Assembly: GCA_017937095.1 (NCBI GenBank)
Contig: JAGBEG010000010.1
Location: 496,001-560,000, forward strand
DNA length: 64,000 nucleotides
DNA from: Roseburia sp.
Lineage (GTDB): Bacteria > Bacillota > Clostridia > Lachnospirales > Lachnospiraceae
Reading direction: 5' to 3'
The translations under genes and the position numbers were made by a program. Below are positions 36,246 through 44,673 of this stretch, one piece after another (the first letter of the stretch is position 1; every line of letters starts with the position of its first letter). The notes beneath the pieces are model-generated. The model was not told the DNA's origin. It searched no databases and saw only the letters and a program-made list of their open reading frames with translations.

Positions 36246-37118
36246 TCAATAAAACGTCCTCACAACACTTCCGATCACAAGATTCCATCCATCCGCCAGA
36301 ATGAACAGCAAAATCTTAAACGGAAGCGAAATCGTCGTAGGCGGCAGCATCATCATACCCATCGACATCAGCACGGACGCCACAACCATATCAATTACAA
36401 TAAACGGAATATAAATCAAAAAGCCCATAATAAACGCATAGCGCAGCTCAGTGATGATAAACGCCGGAATGATCGTTGTCATCGGAGCCGCATCAAACGC
36501 TTCCTCAGCCGTCAGGTTGTCCTCATATTCCTGCTGATCCAGATCCATAAACAGCCTAAGATCCTTCTCTAAGGTCTGTCCCTTCATGAACTCACGAATC
36601 GGGACCTCCGCCGCTTCAAATGCTTCCTCAATGGTAATATCGCCATTGTCGAGCGGCTGGATCGCATCCTCATTGATCTGCTGAAAGGTCGGCCACATGA
36701 TAAAGAATGTGAGAAATAATGCCAGCCCTATCAACACCTGATTCGGCGGCGCCGTCTGTGTTCCGATTGCAGTACGCAGAAAATGCAGTACAATGATGAT
36801 TCTTGTATAGGAAGTCATCATAATCAGAATCGACGGTGCCAGTGAAAGGATTGTAAGCACCAGAAGGGCTTTCACCGGCGTAGACACGGAACCCGTATCA
36901 TTATTGTATGTAATTGATAAACCGTTTGTGTTGTCACTGGTCGCATCGAGCATCTCGCCGTCCCCTGCGCCTGAATCACTCAGACCCGTAATCGCCTCGG
37001 AGCCTGCCGACGCCGCATAGACCGTTGTATCTCCCACGGACAAAGCCATAGCGGCAATAAAAACTATTACCGCAAAGATAAGTGATACCACACAATATGA
37101 TTTCTTAAATTTTGTCAT
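36246..37118 (-). CDS. fliP: Flagellar export apparatus protein FliP
   Basis: A 290-residue protein with a signal-peptide-like first helix (about 10-32), a Gly/Ser/Asp-rich stretch of about 40 residues before the first conserved helix, then the FliP core: APSILIMMTSYTRIIIVLHFLR and the C-terminal FIVIDMVVASVLMSMGMMMLPP. FliP forms most of the export channel. It overlaps nothing and follows fliO by three bases. Confidence 0.96.
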   Translation of the reverse strand: MTKFKKSYCVVSLIFAVIVFIAAMALSVGDTTVYAASAGSEAITGLSDSGAGDGEMLDATSDNTNGLSITYNNDTGSVSTPVKALLVLTILSLAPSILIMMTSYTRIIIVLHFLRTAIGTQTAPPNQVLIGLALFLTFFIMWPTFQQINEDAIQPLDNGDITIEEAFEAAEVPIREFMKGQTLEKDLRLFMDLDQQEYEDNLTAEEAFDAAPMTTIIPAFIITELRYAFIMGFLIYIPFIVIDMVVASVLMSMGMMMLPPTTISLPFKILLFILADGWNLVIGSVVRTFY

Positions 37119-37121
37119 AAT

Positions 37122-37520
37122 CTAATCCTGTTTCCCCGGGAAATGTTCCTTAAGCTTCTCCAGCGTCTCCTGAAAAGACATCTGTGTTTTCCCGCCATCT
37201 GCGTTCGTCTTTGTCTGACTCCGAATCTCTTCCTCCGTCAGACCGATTTCCTCTTCCGTCAGCTTTGCGAGCATCGTAACCGTATCCTTGCCGACTGCAA
37301 TCACAAGATAGACATCTCCCATTTTCAGAACCTGGACATACTTATTTCCGGCAATACGAATCGTATCGACTACCTGAAAGCTGCGTCCTGTCATCTGTGC
37401 CTTCTGGAATCCGCCGATCCATTTTGTGACAAAATAGGTGATCACCAGAACGAAGACAAATATGACAAGCACGCCCAGAAGCTGAATAAAGCTGTTCAGG
37501 GATGAACTGAGCAAAATCAT
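37122..37520 (-). CDS. fliO: Flagellar biosynthesis protein FliO
   Basis: A 132-residue bitopic protein: one N-terminal membrane helix (about 9-32), then a small cytosolic beta domain (FQVVDTIRIAGNKYVQVLKMGDVYLVIAVG) and a charged tail. FliO (FliZ in Bacillus) assists assembly of FliP. The position between cheY and fliP supports the call more than the poorly conserved sequence. Confidence 0.88.
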   Translation of the reverse strand: MILLSSSLNSFIQLLGVLVIFVFVLVITYFVTKWIGGFQKAQMTGRSFQVVDTIRIAGNKYVQVLKMGDVYLVIAVGKDTVTMLAKLTEEEIGLTEEEIRSQTKTNADGGKTQMSFQETLEKLKEHFPGKQD

Positions 37521-37521
37521 A

Positions 37522-37881
37522 TTAACCCACTACTTTTTTGACAGCTTCAAGCACGCGCTCCGCCTGGAACGGCTTTACGATAAAGTCCTTTGCTCCGGAC
37601 TGGATTGCCTCGATAACCATCGCCTGCTGTCCCATTGCAGAACACATGATGACATTCGCGCCTGCATCGATCTCTTTGATCTTCTTTAATGCCTGAATAC
37701 CATCCATATCCGGCATGGTGATGTCCATCAGTACCAGATCCGGCTTTGCCTCCGGATACTTCTCAACTGCAACCGCGCCGTTCTCAGCTTCCGCGGCAAT
37801 CTCATAACCGTTCTTGGTTAAGATGTCCTTAATCATCATTCTCATAAAAGCTGCATCATCGCAAATCATAATTTTTGCCAT
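37522..37881 (-). CDS. cheY: Chemotaxis response regulator CheY
   Basis: A 119-residue single receiver. Acidic pocket D8-D9, phosphoacceptor D53 (LMDITMPDMDG), the switch Ser in MCSAMGQQ near 80, and the conserved Lys in DFIVKPF near 103. CheY-P binds FliM/FliY to bias motor rotation. It is placed between fliY and fliO, as in Bacillus. Confidence 0.96.
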   Translation of the reverse strand: MAKIMICDDAAFMRMMIKDILTKNGYEIAAEAENGAVAVEKYPEAKPDLVLMDITMPDMDGIQALKKIKEIDAGANVIMCSAMGQQAMVIEAIQSGAKDFIVKPFQAERVLEAVKKVVG

Positions 37882-37931
37882 AACATTCTCTCCTGTTCCT
37901 AAACATTTTGTTTTGATTTTGTTTCAATAGG

Positions 37932-39116
37932 TTATTTTATAATTTCTGTAATACGGATGCCATAGCTTTCTTCGATAATAACGACCTCGCCTTTGGCAAC
38001 GTATTTACCGTTTACCAGAACATCAATCGGTTCTCCGGCAATACGATTTAATTCTATAATAGTTCCGGGGGTAAAATCAAGAATCTCTTTAATAGATTTT
38101 GAAGTTCTTCCCAGTTCTACGGTAACCTCAAGCGGCACATCCATGATCAAATCGATATTCTCCGGTCCATAGCCCATCGGTACATTTCCCGTAAATGCCT
38201 GAAATTGTGCCGGCTGTACATTTACCGGCTGCTGTGCATACATTTGTGACATATCCTGCGCTCCCATCATTGGCTGACCCATCATTGGCTGACCCATCAT
38301 CGGCTGACCCATCATCGGTGCTCCCATCATTGGCTGACCCATCTGCTGGGCTGCAGCCTGCTGCGCGGGCTGCGGTGCTGCCTGCGGCTCTGGCTGCGGC
38401 GCCGGGGCACTCTCTTTGTTACCTGCAGTTGCGTTTGTATCTTCCTCCATGTTCTTTGTGACGCTCTCGCACATCTCCTTTGCGAACGGAATCGGATACA
38501 ACTGCATGATATCACTGTCAATCAAATCGCCGATTTCCAACCGGAAACGAATCTTTACAAATTCACCCGCGAGAAATTCATCAATCACACTCTCGTCAAT
38601 CGTTTCCTGTAAATCTATCAAATCCGCCTGTGGCGGGCTGATATCAATGACCTTGTTGAGCATGGAAGACATCGACGTTGCTGCCGAACCCATCATCTGG
38701 TTCATCGCCTCGCTGATTGCACTTAAGTGCAGTTCTCCAAGCTCTCCATCCGTATTCGTACCGTCGCCGCCCATCATAAGGTCTGTGATGACCTTGACAT
38801 CGTGCTCCTTTAATACCAGAATGTTACTTCCATCCAGTCCGACGGTATATCCGATCCGGATAAATACACACGGCTTCTCATAAGCCTCACATATATCGCT
38901 CCAGTTTGCAAAAGAAACCACCGGAGTAGAAATCTCCACCTTGCGGTTTACCAGTGAAAACAGTGTCGTTGCAGCCGTTCCCATACTGATATTGGCAATC
39001 TCTCCGATCGCATCCTTTTCCTTATCGGATAACAGATCTTCGTTCGATACCGCACCGCCTTCTGTGGAACTGTTCAGCAGAGCGCTGATTTCTTCTTGGG
39101 ACATTACTCCATCCAT
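37932..39116 (-). CDS. fliY: Flagellar motor switch phosphatase FliY (FliN fusion)
   Basis: A 394-residue protein. N-terminal CheY-P docking helix (MSQEEISALLNS), CheC-like phosphatase domain (about 28-215) with two E-x2-N-like sites (AIGEIANISMGTAATTL and AISEAMNQMMGSAATSM), a Gln/Ala/Pro/Met linker with tandem MGQPM/MGAPM repeats (about 258-285), and a C-terminal FliN/SpoA domain (about 315-394). It forms the C ring and removes phosphate from CheY at the switch. It follows fliM by one base. Confidence 0.95.
   Translation of the reverse strand: MDGVMSQEEISALLNSSTEGGAVSNEDLLSDKEKDAIGEIANISMGTAATTLFSLVNRKVEISTPVVSFANWSDICEAYEKPCVFIRIGYTVGLDGSNILVLKEHDVKVITDLMMGGDGTNTDGELGELHLSAISEAMNQMMGSAATSMSSMLNKVIDISPPQADLIDLQETIDESVIDEFLAGEFVKIRFRLEIGDLIDSDIMQLYPIPFAKEMCESVTKNMEEDTNATAGNKESAPAPQPEPQAAPQPAQQAAAQQMGQPMMGAPMMGQPMMGQPMMGQPMMGAQDMSQMYAQQPVNVQPAQFQAFTGNVPMGYGPENIDLIMDVPLEVTVELGRTSKSIKEILDFTPGTIIELNRIAGEPIDVLVNGKYVAKGEVVIIEESYGIRITEIIK
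38262..38343. repeat. 15-bp tandem repeat in fliY linker
   Basis: The coding unit CCCATCATTGGCTGA (plus-strand view) recurs with small changes about five times, encoding MGQPM/MGAPM pentapeptides. All units stay in frame, so copy-number change would alter linker length without breaking the gene. Confidence 0.85.
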
Positions 39117-39117
39117 C

Positions 39118-40098
39118 CTACTGCTCCTCCCTGACTACTGACGTAATTCTTACTGCATAATTATCACCGGACGCACCCGGCAGAGCAGTAAACTTCTTAA
39201 TATTTCCAACATACACAGATAACTCTTCATCCACCTTGGTATCCAGCCGTATAATATCGCCTCTCTGAAGTCCGAGGAAATCATTGACCGATATCGTGCT
39301 GTTTCCAAGTACCGCCTTAAGCGGCATCGGCGCTCTCGAAATCATCGCCTCAATCGTATCCGCATACTGCTGTTCATCTTTTTCCTGCAGGCTTGAATAC
39401 CAGTACTTCGTATTCAGCTTGTCCATGACCTTTTCCAGCGTAAGATACGGCAGACAAATGTTAATCAGCCCTTCCACCTCACCGATCTTGATGTTCAGCG
39501 TAATCAGCGCAATCATCTCTGTGGGCGATATAATCTGTGCAAACTGTGAGTTTGTCTCGATACGCTCCAGACGCGGCGCCAGTTCGCATACGTTCTCCCA
39601 CGGCTCCACCAGAAGATTGACGCATACATTGTAAATACGCTCGATCAGCAAAAGCTCAATCTCGGAAAACTCCCTCGTCTTATCCAAAGGCGTTCCCGCG
39701 CCGCCGAGCATACGATCCACGATCGTATATCCGACATTCTCCGCAATCTCAATGATAATGTTGCCGTTGAGCGGAGCGAAATTGACAATTCCAAGCAGAA
39801 CAGGATTCGACAATGCATTGGCGAACTCCGAATACGTCACCGCCTCCGAGCTCATCACCTCTACCTGGACATTCTTTCTTAAGTACACCGGCATATTCGT
39901 CGAAAGCAATCTGCCGTAATGTTCAAAAATAATCTCAAGCGTGCGCAAATGCTCTTTGGAAAACTTCGCAGGACGGGCAAAATCATAATTTTTGACCTGC
40001 TTTTCATCTTTATCTTTTATTTCATCCGCGTCCAGTTCGCCGCTGCTTAACGCTTTCAGCAAACTGTCTATCTCATTTTGAGATAAGACTTCACCCAT
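39118..40098 (-). CDS. fliM: Flagellar motor switch protein FliM
   Basis: A 326-residue C-ring protein. N-terminal CheY-binding motif LSQNEIDSLLKAL, the middle CheC-like domain (about 45-230, without phosphatase residues) including GGAGTPLDKTREFSEIE, and a C-terminal SpoA domain (about 245-320). It lies between fliL and fliY. Confidence 0.97.
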   Translation of the reverse strand: MGEVLSQNEIDSLLKALSSGELDADEIKDKDEKQVKNYDFARPAKFSKEHLRTLEIIFEHYGRLLSTNMPVYLRKNVQVEVMSSEAVTYSEFANALSNPVLLGIVNFAPLNGNIIIEIAENVGYTIVDRMLGGAGTPLDKTREFSEIELLLIERIYNVCVNLLVEPWENVCELAPRLERIETNSQFAQIISPTEMIALITLNIKIGEVEGLINICLPYLTLEKVMDKLNTKYWYSSLQEKDEQQYADTIEAMISRAPMPLKAVLGNSTISVNDFLGLQRGDIIRLDTKVDEELSVYVGNIKKFTALPGASGDNYAVRITSVVREEQ

Positions 40099-40126
40099 TC
40101 TCTCTCACCACCTAATCGTTAATCTC

Positions 40127-40666
40127 CTAGTGTGCCTCTGTACCTACGCTCGAGAAATTGACGCCGATTATGAAGTCTGTTCCTCCAAACATATCCTGCA
40201 CTGCCTTAAGGATTTCCTCCTTAACTGCCCTCTGTCCGTCTGCGTTGAACTCCTCCTCTGTGTAGGAGCTTACGATTGTGTTGATCTCACTGCGGATAAT
40301 CGTCTCCTTTGCAGCAAGCTCCGGAAGTCCTTCTCCGCCGCCGTATGTCTTATAGCCTTCACTCTTTGTGTTAATAGAAAGTCCGACAGAGAACTGCGCA
40401 TAATGTTTCTTTCCGTCACCGCTGTCCGCCAGATTCACAGTAAAGGCGTCCGCGATATTGTATACCTCGACATCCTCAATCGGCACTGCTGAGGAATCCT
40501 TGTTCTGTCCGCCCTCCAGTTCAATATTGATTGCCGCACATACCTGGTCAATCAATTCGTTTGATTTCTTGGTCTGCGGAATAATCGTGAACGCCAGTAT
40601 GGCAGTCAATACGAGATTCGCCAGCACCAATGCCAAAATGATTACGGTTATCAGATTTTTCTTCAT
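40127..40666 (-). CDS. fliL: Flagellar basal body-associated protein FliL
   Basis: A 179-residue bitopic protein with an N-terminal helix (about 6-28) and a periplasm-side domain. FliL rings surround the stator and aid torque. Recognisable features are NIADAFTVNLAD near 70 and the long C-terminal helix region EEFNADGQRAVKEEILKAVQ. It lies between motB and fliM. Confidence 0.92.
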   Translation of the reverse strand: MKKNLITVIILALVLANLVLTAILAFTIIPQTKKSNELIDQVCAAINIELEGGQNKDSSAVPIEDVEVYNIADAFTVNLADSGDGKKHYAQFSVGLSINTKSEGYKTYGGGEGLPELAAKETIIRSEINTIVSSYTEEEFNADGQRAVKEEILKAVQDMFGGTDFIIGVNFSSVGTEAH

Positions 40667-40682
40667 ATGTCTACCTTCCTAC

Positions 40683-41498
40683 TCAATTCAAGTCTGAGTT
40701 ATAAGAATTATATATTTTGATCTCGACGCGCCGGTTTCTGGCTCTGCCCTCCGGCGTCGAGTTGTCCGCAATCGGAACATAATCGCCGCGTCCTGACGAC
40801 TTGACGTATGCCGGATTCACCGTAGTTGTATCGCGGAGATAATCCGCCACGGTAAGCGCACGGTACATCGAAAGCACATTGTTATCCTCATACTTGGAAG
40901 AATGGATTGGAACATTGTCCGTATGCCCTTCCACTTCTATGATATTCTGATCGTAAACGGCGATGATCTTGCCCAGCTTATCGATCAGCGGATACGCTTC
41001 CTGACGCAGATCCGCCTTTCCTGAATCGAACAGCAGTGCGCCGTTCATATTCAATACGACATACTCCGCGTTAAAGTCGACCTCAACCTGATCCTGTATG
41101 CCATACTGTTCTATCGCCTGCTCGATCTGCTCTGCCATCGTCTCCGACTCCGTCAGCGCCTGTTCTTCATACGCCTCCGTGATATCCTTCTCTTCCTCTG
41201 TCTGCTCGCTGTTTTCCTCCGACAGTTCCTCCAGCATCTGTTCGTAGTAGATACCGAACATTTCCAACTGGCTGACGCCCGAAGAAATCAGATCACCGTC
41301 GCCTATGGAGGCTCCGCCGCTCGGCAGGATGCTGAATGTCCTCTGAAAAGACGCCACGACCTGCTCGAACTTATCTTCATCGACGGACGACATAGCGAAG
41401 AGCATAACGAAGAAGCATAACAGAAGGTTCATAAGGTCCGCGAAGGTATTCATCCATGCAGGCGAGCCCTTAGGTGGATCTTCCTTTCTCTTTGCCAC
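40683..41498 (-). CDS. motB: Flagellar motor stator protein MotB
   Basis: A 271-residue stator subunit. One membrane helix (about 17-38) carries the ion-binding Asp in NTFADLMNLLLCFFVML; a plug/linker and coiled stretch rich in Glu follow (85-125); the OmpA-like peptidoglycan-binding domain has VEGHTDNVPI near 200 and RARNRRVEIKIYN at the end. The GTG start overlaps the motA stop by one base. Confidence 0.96.
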   Translation of the reverse strand: MAKRKEDPPKGSPAWMNTFADLMNLLLCFFVMLFAMSSVDEDKFEQVVASFQRTFSILPSGGASIGDGDLISSGVSQLEMFGIYYEQMLEELSEENSEQTEEEKDITEAYEEQALTESETMAEQIEQAIEQYGIQDQVEVDFNAEYVVLNMNGALLFDSGKADLRQEAYPLIDKLGKIIAVYDQNIIEVEGHTDNVPIHSSKYEDNNVLSMYRALTVADYLRDTTTVNPAYVKSSGRGDYVPIADNSTPEGRARNRRVEIKIYNSYNSDLN

Positions 41499-42301
41499 TA
41501 TTCTTCACCTCCGACACGATCCTCCGCAGATTCATTACGAGCAGAAGGAGCCAGGAAGGACTTCAGCTTCTCTTCTATGACACGTGGATTCTCTCCTGCC
41601 TGAATCGACAGAATACCTTCCACTGTAATTTCCTTCATCATCATCTCTGTATCATTGTTGACCTTCAGCTTGGACGCCGTCGGATTACACAGCCAGTTCG
41701 CAATCAACGAACCGTACAGAGTCGTTACAAGCGCTACCGCCATCTTCGGTCCGATGGAAGAAGCATCCTGCATATCCTGCAGCATCAGGATCAATCCGAT
41801 CAGGGTACCGATCATACCCCAGGCAGGTCCTAACTCCGCCCATTTCTCCCAGACAGCAATCGTCTTCTTATGACGCTGCTCGATGCAGACCAGATCAGTC
41901 TCCATAATACCGCGTACCAGTTCCGGGTCCGTACCGTCTACGACGAGCATGATTCCCTTCTTGAGGAACTCGTCCTCAATTCCATTCGCCGCCTCTTCCA
42001 AAGCGAGCAGCCCCTCTTTTCGGGCAGTGTTCGACAAATCAATAATGTTCTTGATCACCGCTGCCGGGTCCTGCACCTCATCCTTGAAGGTCAGCGTGAT
42101 TCCCTTGATTCCACTGATAAAATCCGGTAATTTGTTTGAAGCAAGCGTACCGGCGATCGATCCGCCGAACGTAATAATCAGGGAAGCAAAATCAAACATG
42201 TTTTTCAGACCTGCAACGCCGCCGCTCGAAAATACACCCACCAGAAACATTGCAATGCCAAGCAGCATCCCTGCCAAAGAAGCTATATCCAATTCTTCCA
42301 C
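41498..42301 (-). CDS. motA: Flagellar motor stator protein MotA
   Basis: A 267-residue protein with four membrane helices (about 8-26, 33-50, 150-172, 182-204) and a cytosolic loop with charged residues that engage FliG. The GPAWGMIGTLIGLILMLQ segment carries the conserved channel Pro. Translation begins at GTG (42299-42301) with AAGGA upstream. It is the first gene after an internal terminator and has its own promoter, so stators and the distal operon can be transcribed apart from the rod-hook genes. Confidence 0.96.
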   Translation of the reverse strand: MEELDIASLAGMLLGIAMFLVGVFSSGGVAGLKNMFDFASLIITFGGSIAGTLASNKLPDFISGIKGITLTFKDEVQDPAAVIKNIIDLSNTARKEGLLALEEAANGIEDEFLKKGIMLVVDGTDPELVRGIMETDLVCIEQRHKKTIAVWEKWAELGPAWGMIGTLIGLILMLQDMQDASSIGPKMAVALVTTLYGSLIANWLCNPTASKLKVNNDTEMMMKEITVEGILSIQAGENPRVIEEKLKSFLAPSARNESAEDRVGGEE

Positions 42302-42392
42302 CTACCATCCTTGATATTATAGTATTACTGTCTGTACAAGCCGAAATATGTACAAGCCAAATCCCCCAAGTTGTCATAATATTTCTTGTATA

Positions 42393-42421
42393 ATTTTACT
42401 AAACTTTTGACATCTTGTCTA
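42393..42421 (-). promoter_or_regulatory. Promoter upstream of motA
   Basis: Minus strand TAGACA (42416-42421), 17-base spacer, TAAAAT (42393-42398). It lies just after the terminator downstream of flgE. The leader to motA is about 85 bases and includes two direct copies of GGCTTGTACA (42333-42342 and 42349-42358, plus-strand TGTACAAGCC). Confidence 0.62.
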
Positions 42422-42456
42422 CTTATTTTACAAATTCCTGCATTTTACTGCAAAAA

Positions 42457-42503
42457 CCGCGTAACCCGTCCCCTCATCCTAATGAAAGGACCAAGTTACA
42501 CGG
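42457..42503 (-). terminator. Terminator after flgE
   Basis: Minus-strand CCGTGTAAC pairs with GTTACGCGG (one G-U) around a long loop, followed by TTTTTGC. It divides the flagellar cluster into a rod-hook part and a motor-export-chemotaxis part. The 235-base gap it lies in (42302-42536) holds no gene. Confidence 0.75.
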
Positions 42504-42536
42504 TTGCTGTGCTATGTTTGCCTGTTACTTACGCGC

Positions 42537-44171
42537 TTAACGCTTCAGATTGACAAGCTCCTCTAAAAGTGTGTCGGATGTTGTGATGACACGGGAGTTT
42601 GCCTGGAAACCACGCTGCGTCGTGATCATCTGCGTGAACTCTGTGGAGAGATCGACATTTGACATCTCAAGTTCACCGGACGTCATCTTGCTTCCGTCCG
42701 CAGAAATCGCAACGCCGATTCCGTCGAACTCGCCGGAGTTCAAGGTCGTATCGTAGCAGTTCTCTCCGACCTTCTCAAGACCGGCTGCATTTGCGAACTG
42801 TGCGACTGCAATCTGTCCTAACAGGGTACGGTTGCCATTGTCATAGGTACCGTAAATCTCGCCGTCCGTGTTGACGGAAAGTCCGATCATATTACCAAGC
42901 TTCTTTCCTTTTCCGGTCGTGCCGTCGAGTGCACCGGAATCAATACCTACAGTGGACTTACCGCCGTTGTTGGAATTTTTAGTCGTCGTAAAGTCAATGC
43001 TGATATTTGAGAAGTTGACGCCGTTGTTTGCAAAATTTGCATTCTGCAGATTTAAGGAAACGCTTCCCTGTCCATTGATATTGTCGAATGTGCCGTCCGC
43101 CGTGGAGAAGCTTAAGTCATAGCCGACAAAGCTTCCGGTCACTGTGAGAACACCGTTCGTCACCGTCGGCGTCGCTCCTGCCGTAATCTTCTCTACCATG
43201 CCGTCCGAGATACCATAGACCTGCTTTAAGCTGTAGTTCGTGCCGTTACCGTCGTCAAAATCTGTTCCGTTGAAGGTGATCTCTGTTCCGGTGTTATCTG
43301 ATCCGACATAGATTCTGCCGTCCGCAGGATCTTTGTAGAAGCCCTTCTTCACCTCATCATAGGTTCCCAGCGTCGCCGCCGTATTCAGATTACCGAATAC
43401 CTGCGCTCTCTGGGCATCGGTCGTAGCGTCTGTCGGGAAGATCGTCTCACCGTCGCTGTTTAAGATACTCTCAAGTTCAATGGAGAACCTTCCGCTGTTC
43501 TCTCCGCCCGTCTGACGGATTGCGAAACGCGCGGTATAAGAATAACCAAGGCTGTCATAGAAGTTCAGATTCTTAATGAGTCCGTCGTCGCTTAATACAT
43601 CCGGATCATTCTTATCGATGATACCGCCGCAGGTCGCGTTCGTCGTTGCCTCCGCGTTGCTCGTTAAGTTCTCCGTCTTCATGATCTGCAGTGCAGATAC
43701 GGTATCCTTTCTGATATTGCCCGTCGTCGGGTCAACCTGCCATCCCATGACCGTGTAGCCTGTGGATGTCATACATAAGTTGCCGGAACCGTCTACATAG
43801 AAGGAACCGGATCTTGTGAACAGATTCTTGGAACCGTTGTTCACAACAAAGAAATTCGTAGTAGAACTGTCGGTGATACGCAGATCGAACGCACGTCCCG
43901 TCGTCTCTGCCGCTCCTGCGCTCTCGATACTGATATTCGTCGCCCCGGTGGTAACGCCCAGACCAATCTGCTTTGCGTTGATACCGCCTGTTCCGGTCGT
44001 TGCGTTCGCTCCGGATGCTCCGGAAATATTCTGATAAAGCATATCCTGGAAGGTAACCGAGGATGATTTAAATGCTACGGTATTTACGTTGGCGATATTG
44101 TTACCAATAACGTCCATCTTCGTCTGATGTGTCTTAAGACCTGACACAGCAGAGTACATTGATCTCATCAT
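42537..44171 (-). CDS. flgE: Flagellar hook protein FlgE
   Basis: A 544-residue hook subunit. N-terminal rod/hook motif MYSAVSGLKTHQTKMDVIGNN with IANVNTVAFKSS, a long variable middle part (about 150-430), and the C-terminal helix ending VDLSTEFTQMITTQRGFQAN and SRVITTSDTLLEELVNLKR. The first codon could be either of two adjacent ATGs after AGGAGG. FlgE polymerises into the universal joint; its length is controlled by FliK. The middle domain is larger than in enteric FlgE (about 400 residues). Confidence 0.95.
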   Translation of the reverse strand: MMRSMYSAVSGLKTHQTKMDVIGNNIANVNTVAFKSSSVTFQDMLYQNISGASGANATTGTGGINAKQIGLGVTTGATNISIESAGAAETTGRAFDLRITDSSTTNFFVVNNGSKNLFTRSGSFYVDGSGNLCMTSTGYTVMGWQVDPTTGNIRKDTVSALQIMKTENLTSNAEATTNATCGGIIDKNDPDVLSDDGLIKNLNFYDSLGYSYTARFAIRQTGGENSGRFSIELESILNSDGETIFPTDATTDAQRAQVFGNLNTAATLGTYDEVKKGFYKDPADGRIYVGSDNTGTEITFNGTDFDDGNGTNYSLKQVYGISDGMVEKITAGATPTVTNGVLTVTGSFVGYDLSFSTADGTFDNINGQGSVSLNLQNANFANNGVNFSNISIDFTTTKNSNNGGKSTVGIDSGALDGTTGKGKKLGNMIGLSVNTDGEIYGTYDNGNRTLLGQIAVAQFANAAGLEKVGENCYDTTLNSGEFDGIGVAISADGSKMTSGELEMSNVDLSTEFTQMITTQRGFQANSRVITTSDTLLEELVNLKR

Positions 44172-44252
44172 AATGAAATGACCTCCTAAATCTCTCGTGC
44201 CGTTCTCCCTTCTGTCAGTCGGGGAGCTTCGCTTCCTGTAAAGGTCCAGCGA

Positions 44253-44651
44253 TTATACGATTACAGCACCGTCAATATTTGTAAAAATGTTGTCTTTGGA
44301 TTCGCTCTGATCCATTGCCGTCACAACCGTCCGGTTCGGAACATTCACAATGAATGCCAGTGAGTCAAGGATGACGAGTGATTCCTGAATTCCTTTTTCG
44401 CTTGCTTTCATAACACCGGATTCCAGCCGCTCGCTCTGCTCCTCGGACAGATTGATGTGTCTGTCGTTCAGACGCCCCTGCGCGTGCTTGGAAAACCGAA
44501 GTTCTGAGCGCTCAGAAACCTCCTGTCTCTGTTTTAATATCTCCTCGAAGGAAAGACCATTTACGGAATCAGCCGCCTGTGCGCTGTTCCGGCTCAGATA
44601 CTGGTCAGTTACCTGCTCAATGGAAGCAAACTGGTTACTGATCTTATTCAT
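44253..44651 (-). CDS. Flagellar operon protein, TIGR02530 family
   Basis: A 132-residue protein found between flgD and flgE in Gram-positive flagellar operons. The conserved core is SFEEILKQRQEVSERSE-like (about 29-48), then FSKHAQGRLNDRHINLSEEQ near 53-72 and SLVILDSLAFIVNVPNRTVVTAMD near 90-113. No molecular function is established for the family. It follows flgD by 22 bases. Confidence 0.9.
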   Translation of the reverse strand: MNKISNQFASIEQVTDQYLSRNSAQAADSVNGLSFEEILKQRQEVSERSELRFSKHAQGRLNDRHINLSEEQSERLESGVMKASEKGIQESLVILDSLAFIVNVPNRTVVTAMDQSESKDNIFTNIDGAVIV

Positions 44652-44673
44652 GACCGTATCTCCTTATCCCAGA

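Noticed and set aside
38262-38343. Short regular repeats considered as CRISPR
   Set aside because: Units are adjacent, in frame and without spacers; they code for a protein linker.
42192-42377. Small minus-strand frame considered as FlbD
   Set aside because: No FlbD residues; it overlaps the motA start in another frame.
44255-44265. TATAAT sequence after the TIGR02530 gene
   Set aside because: It spans the stop codon region and the nearest TTGACG is only 12 bases away, too close for a promoter.
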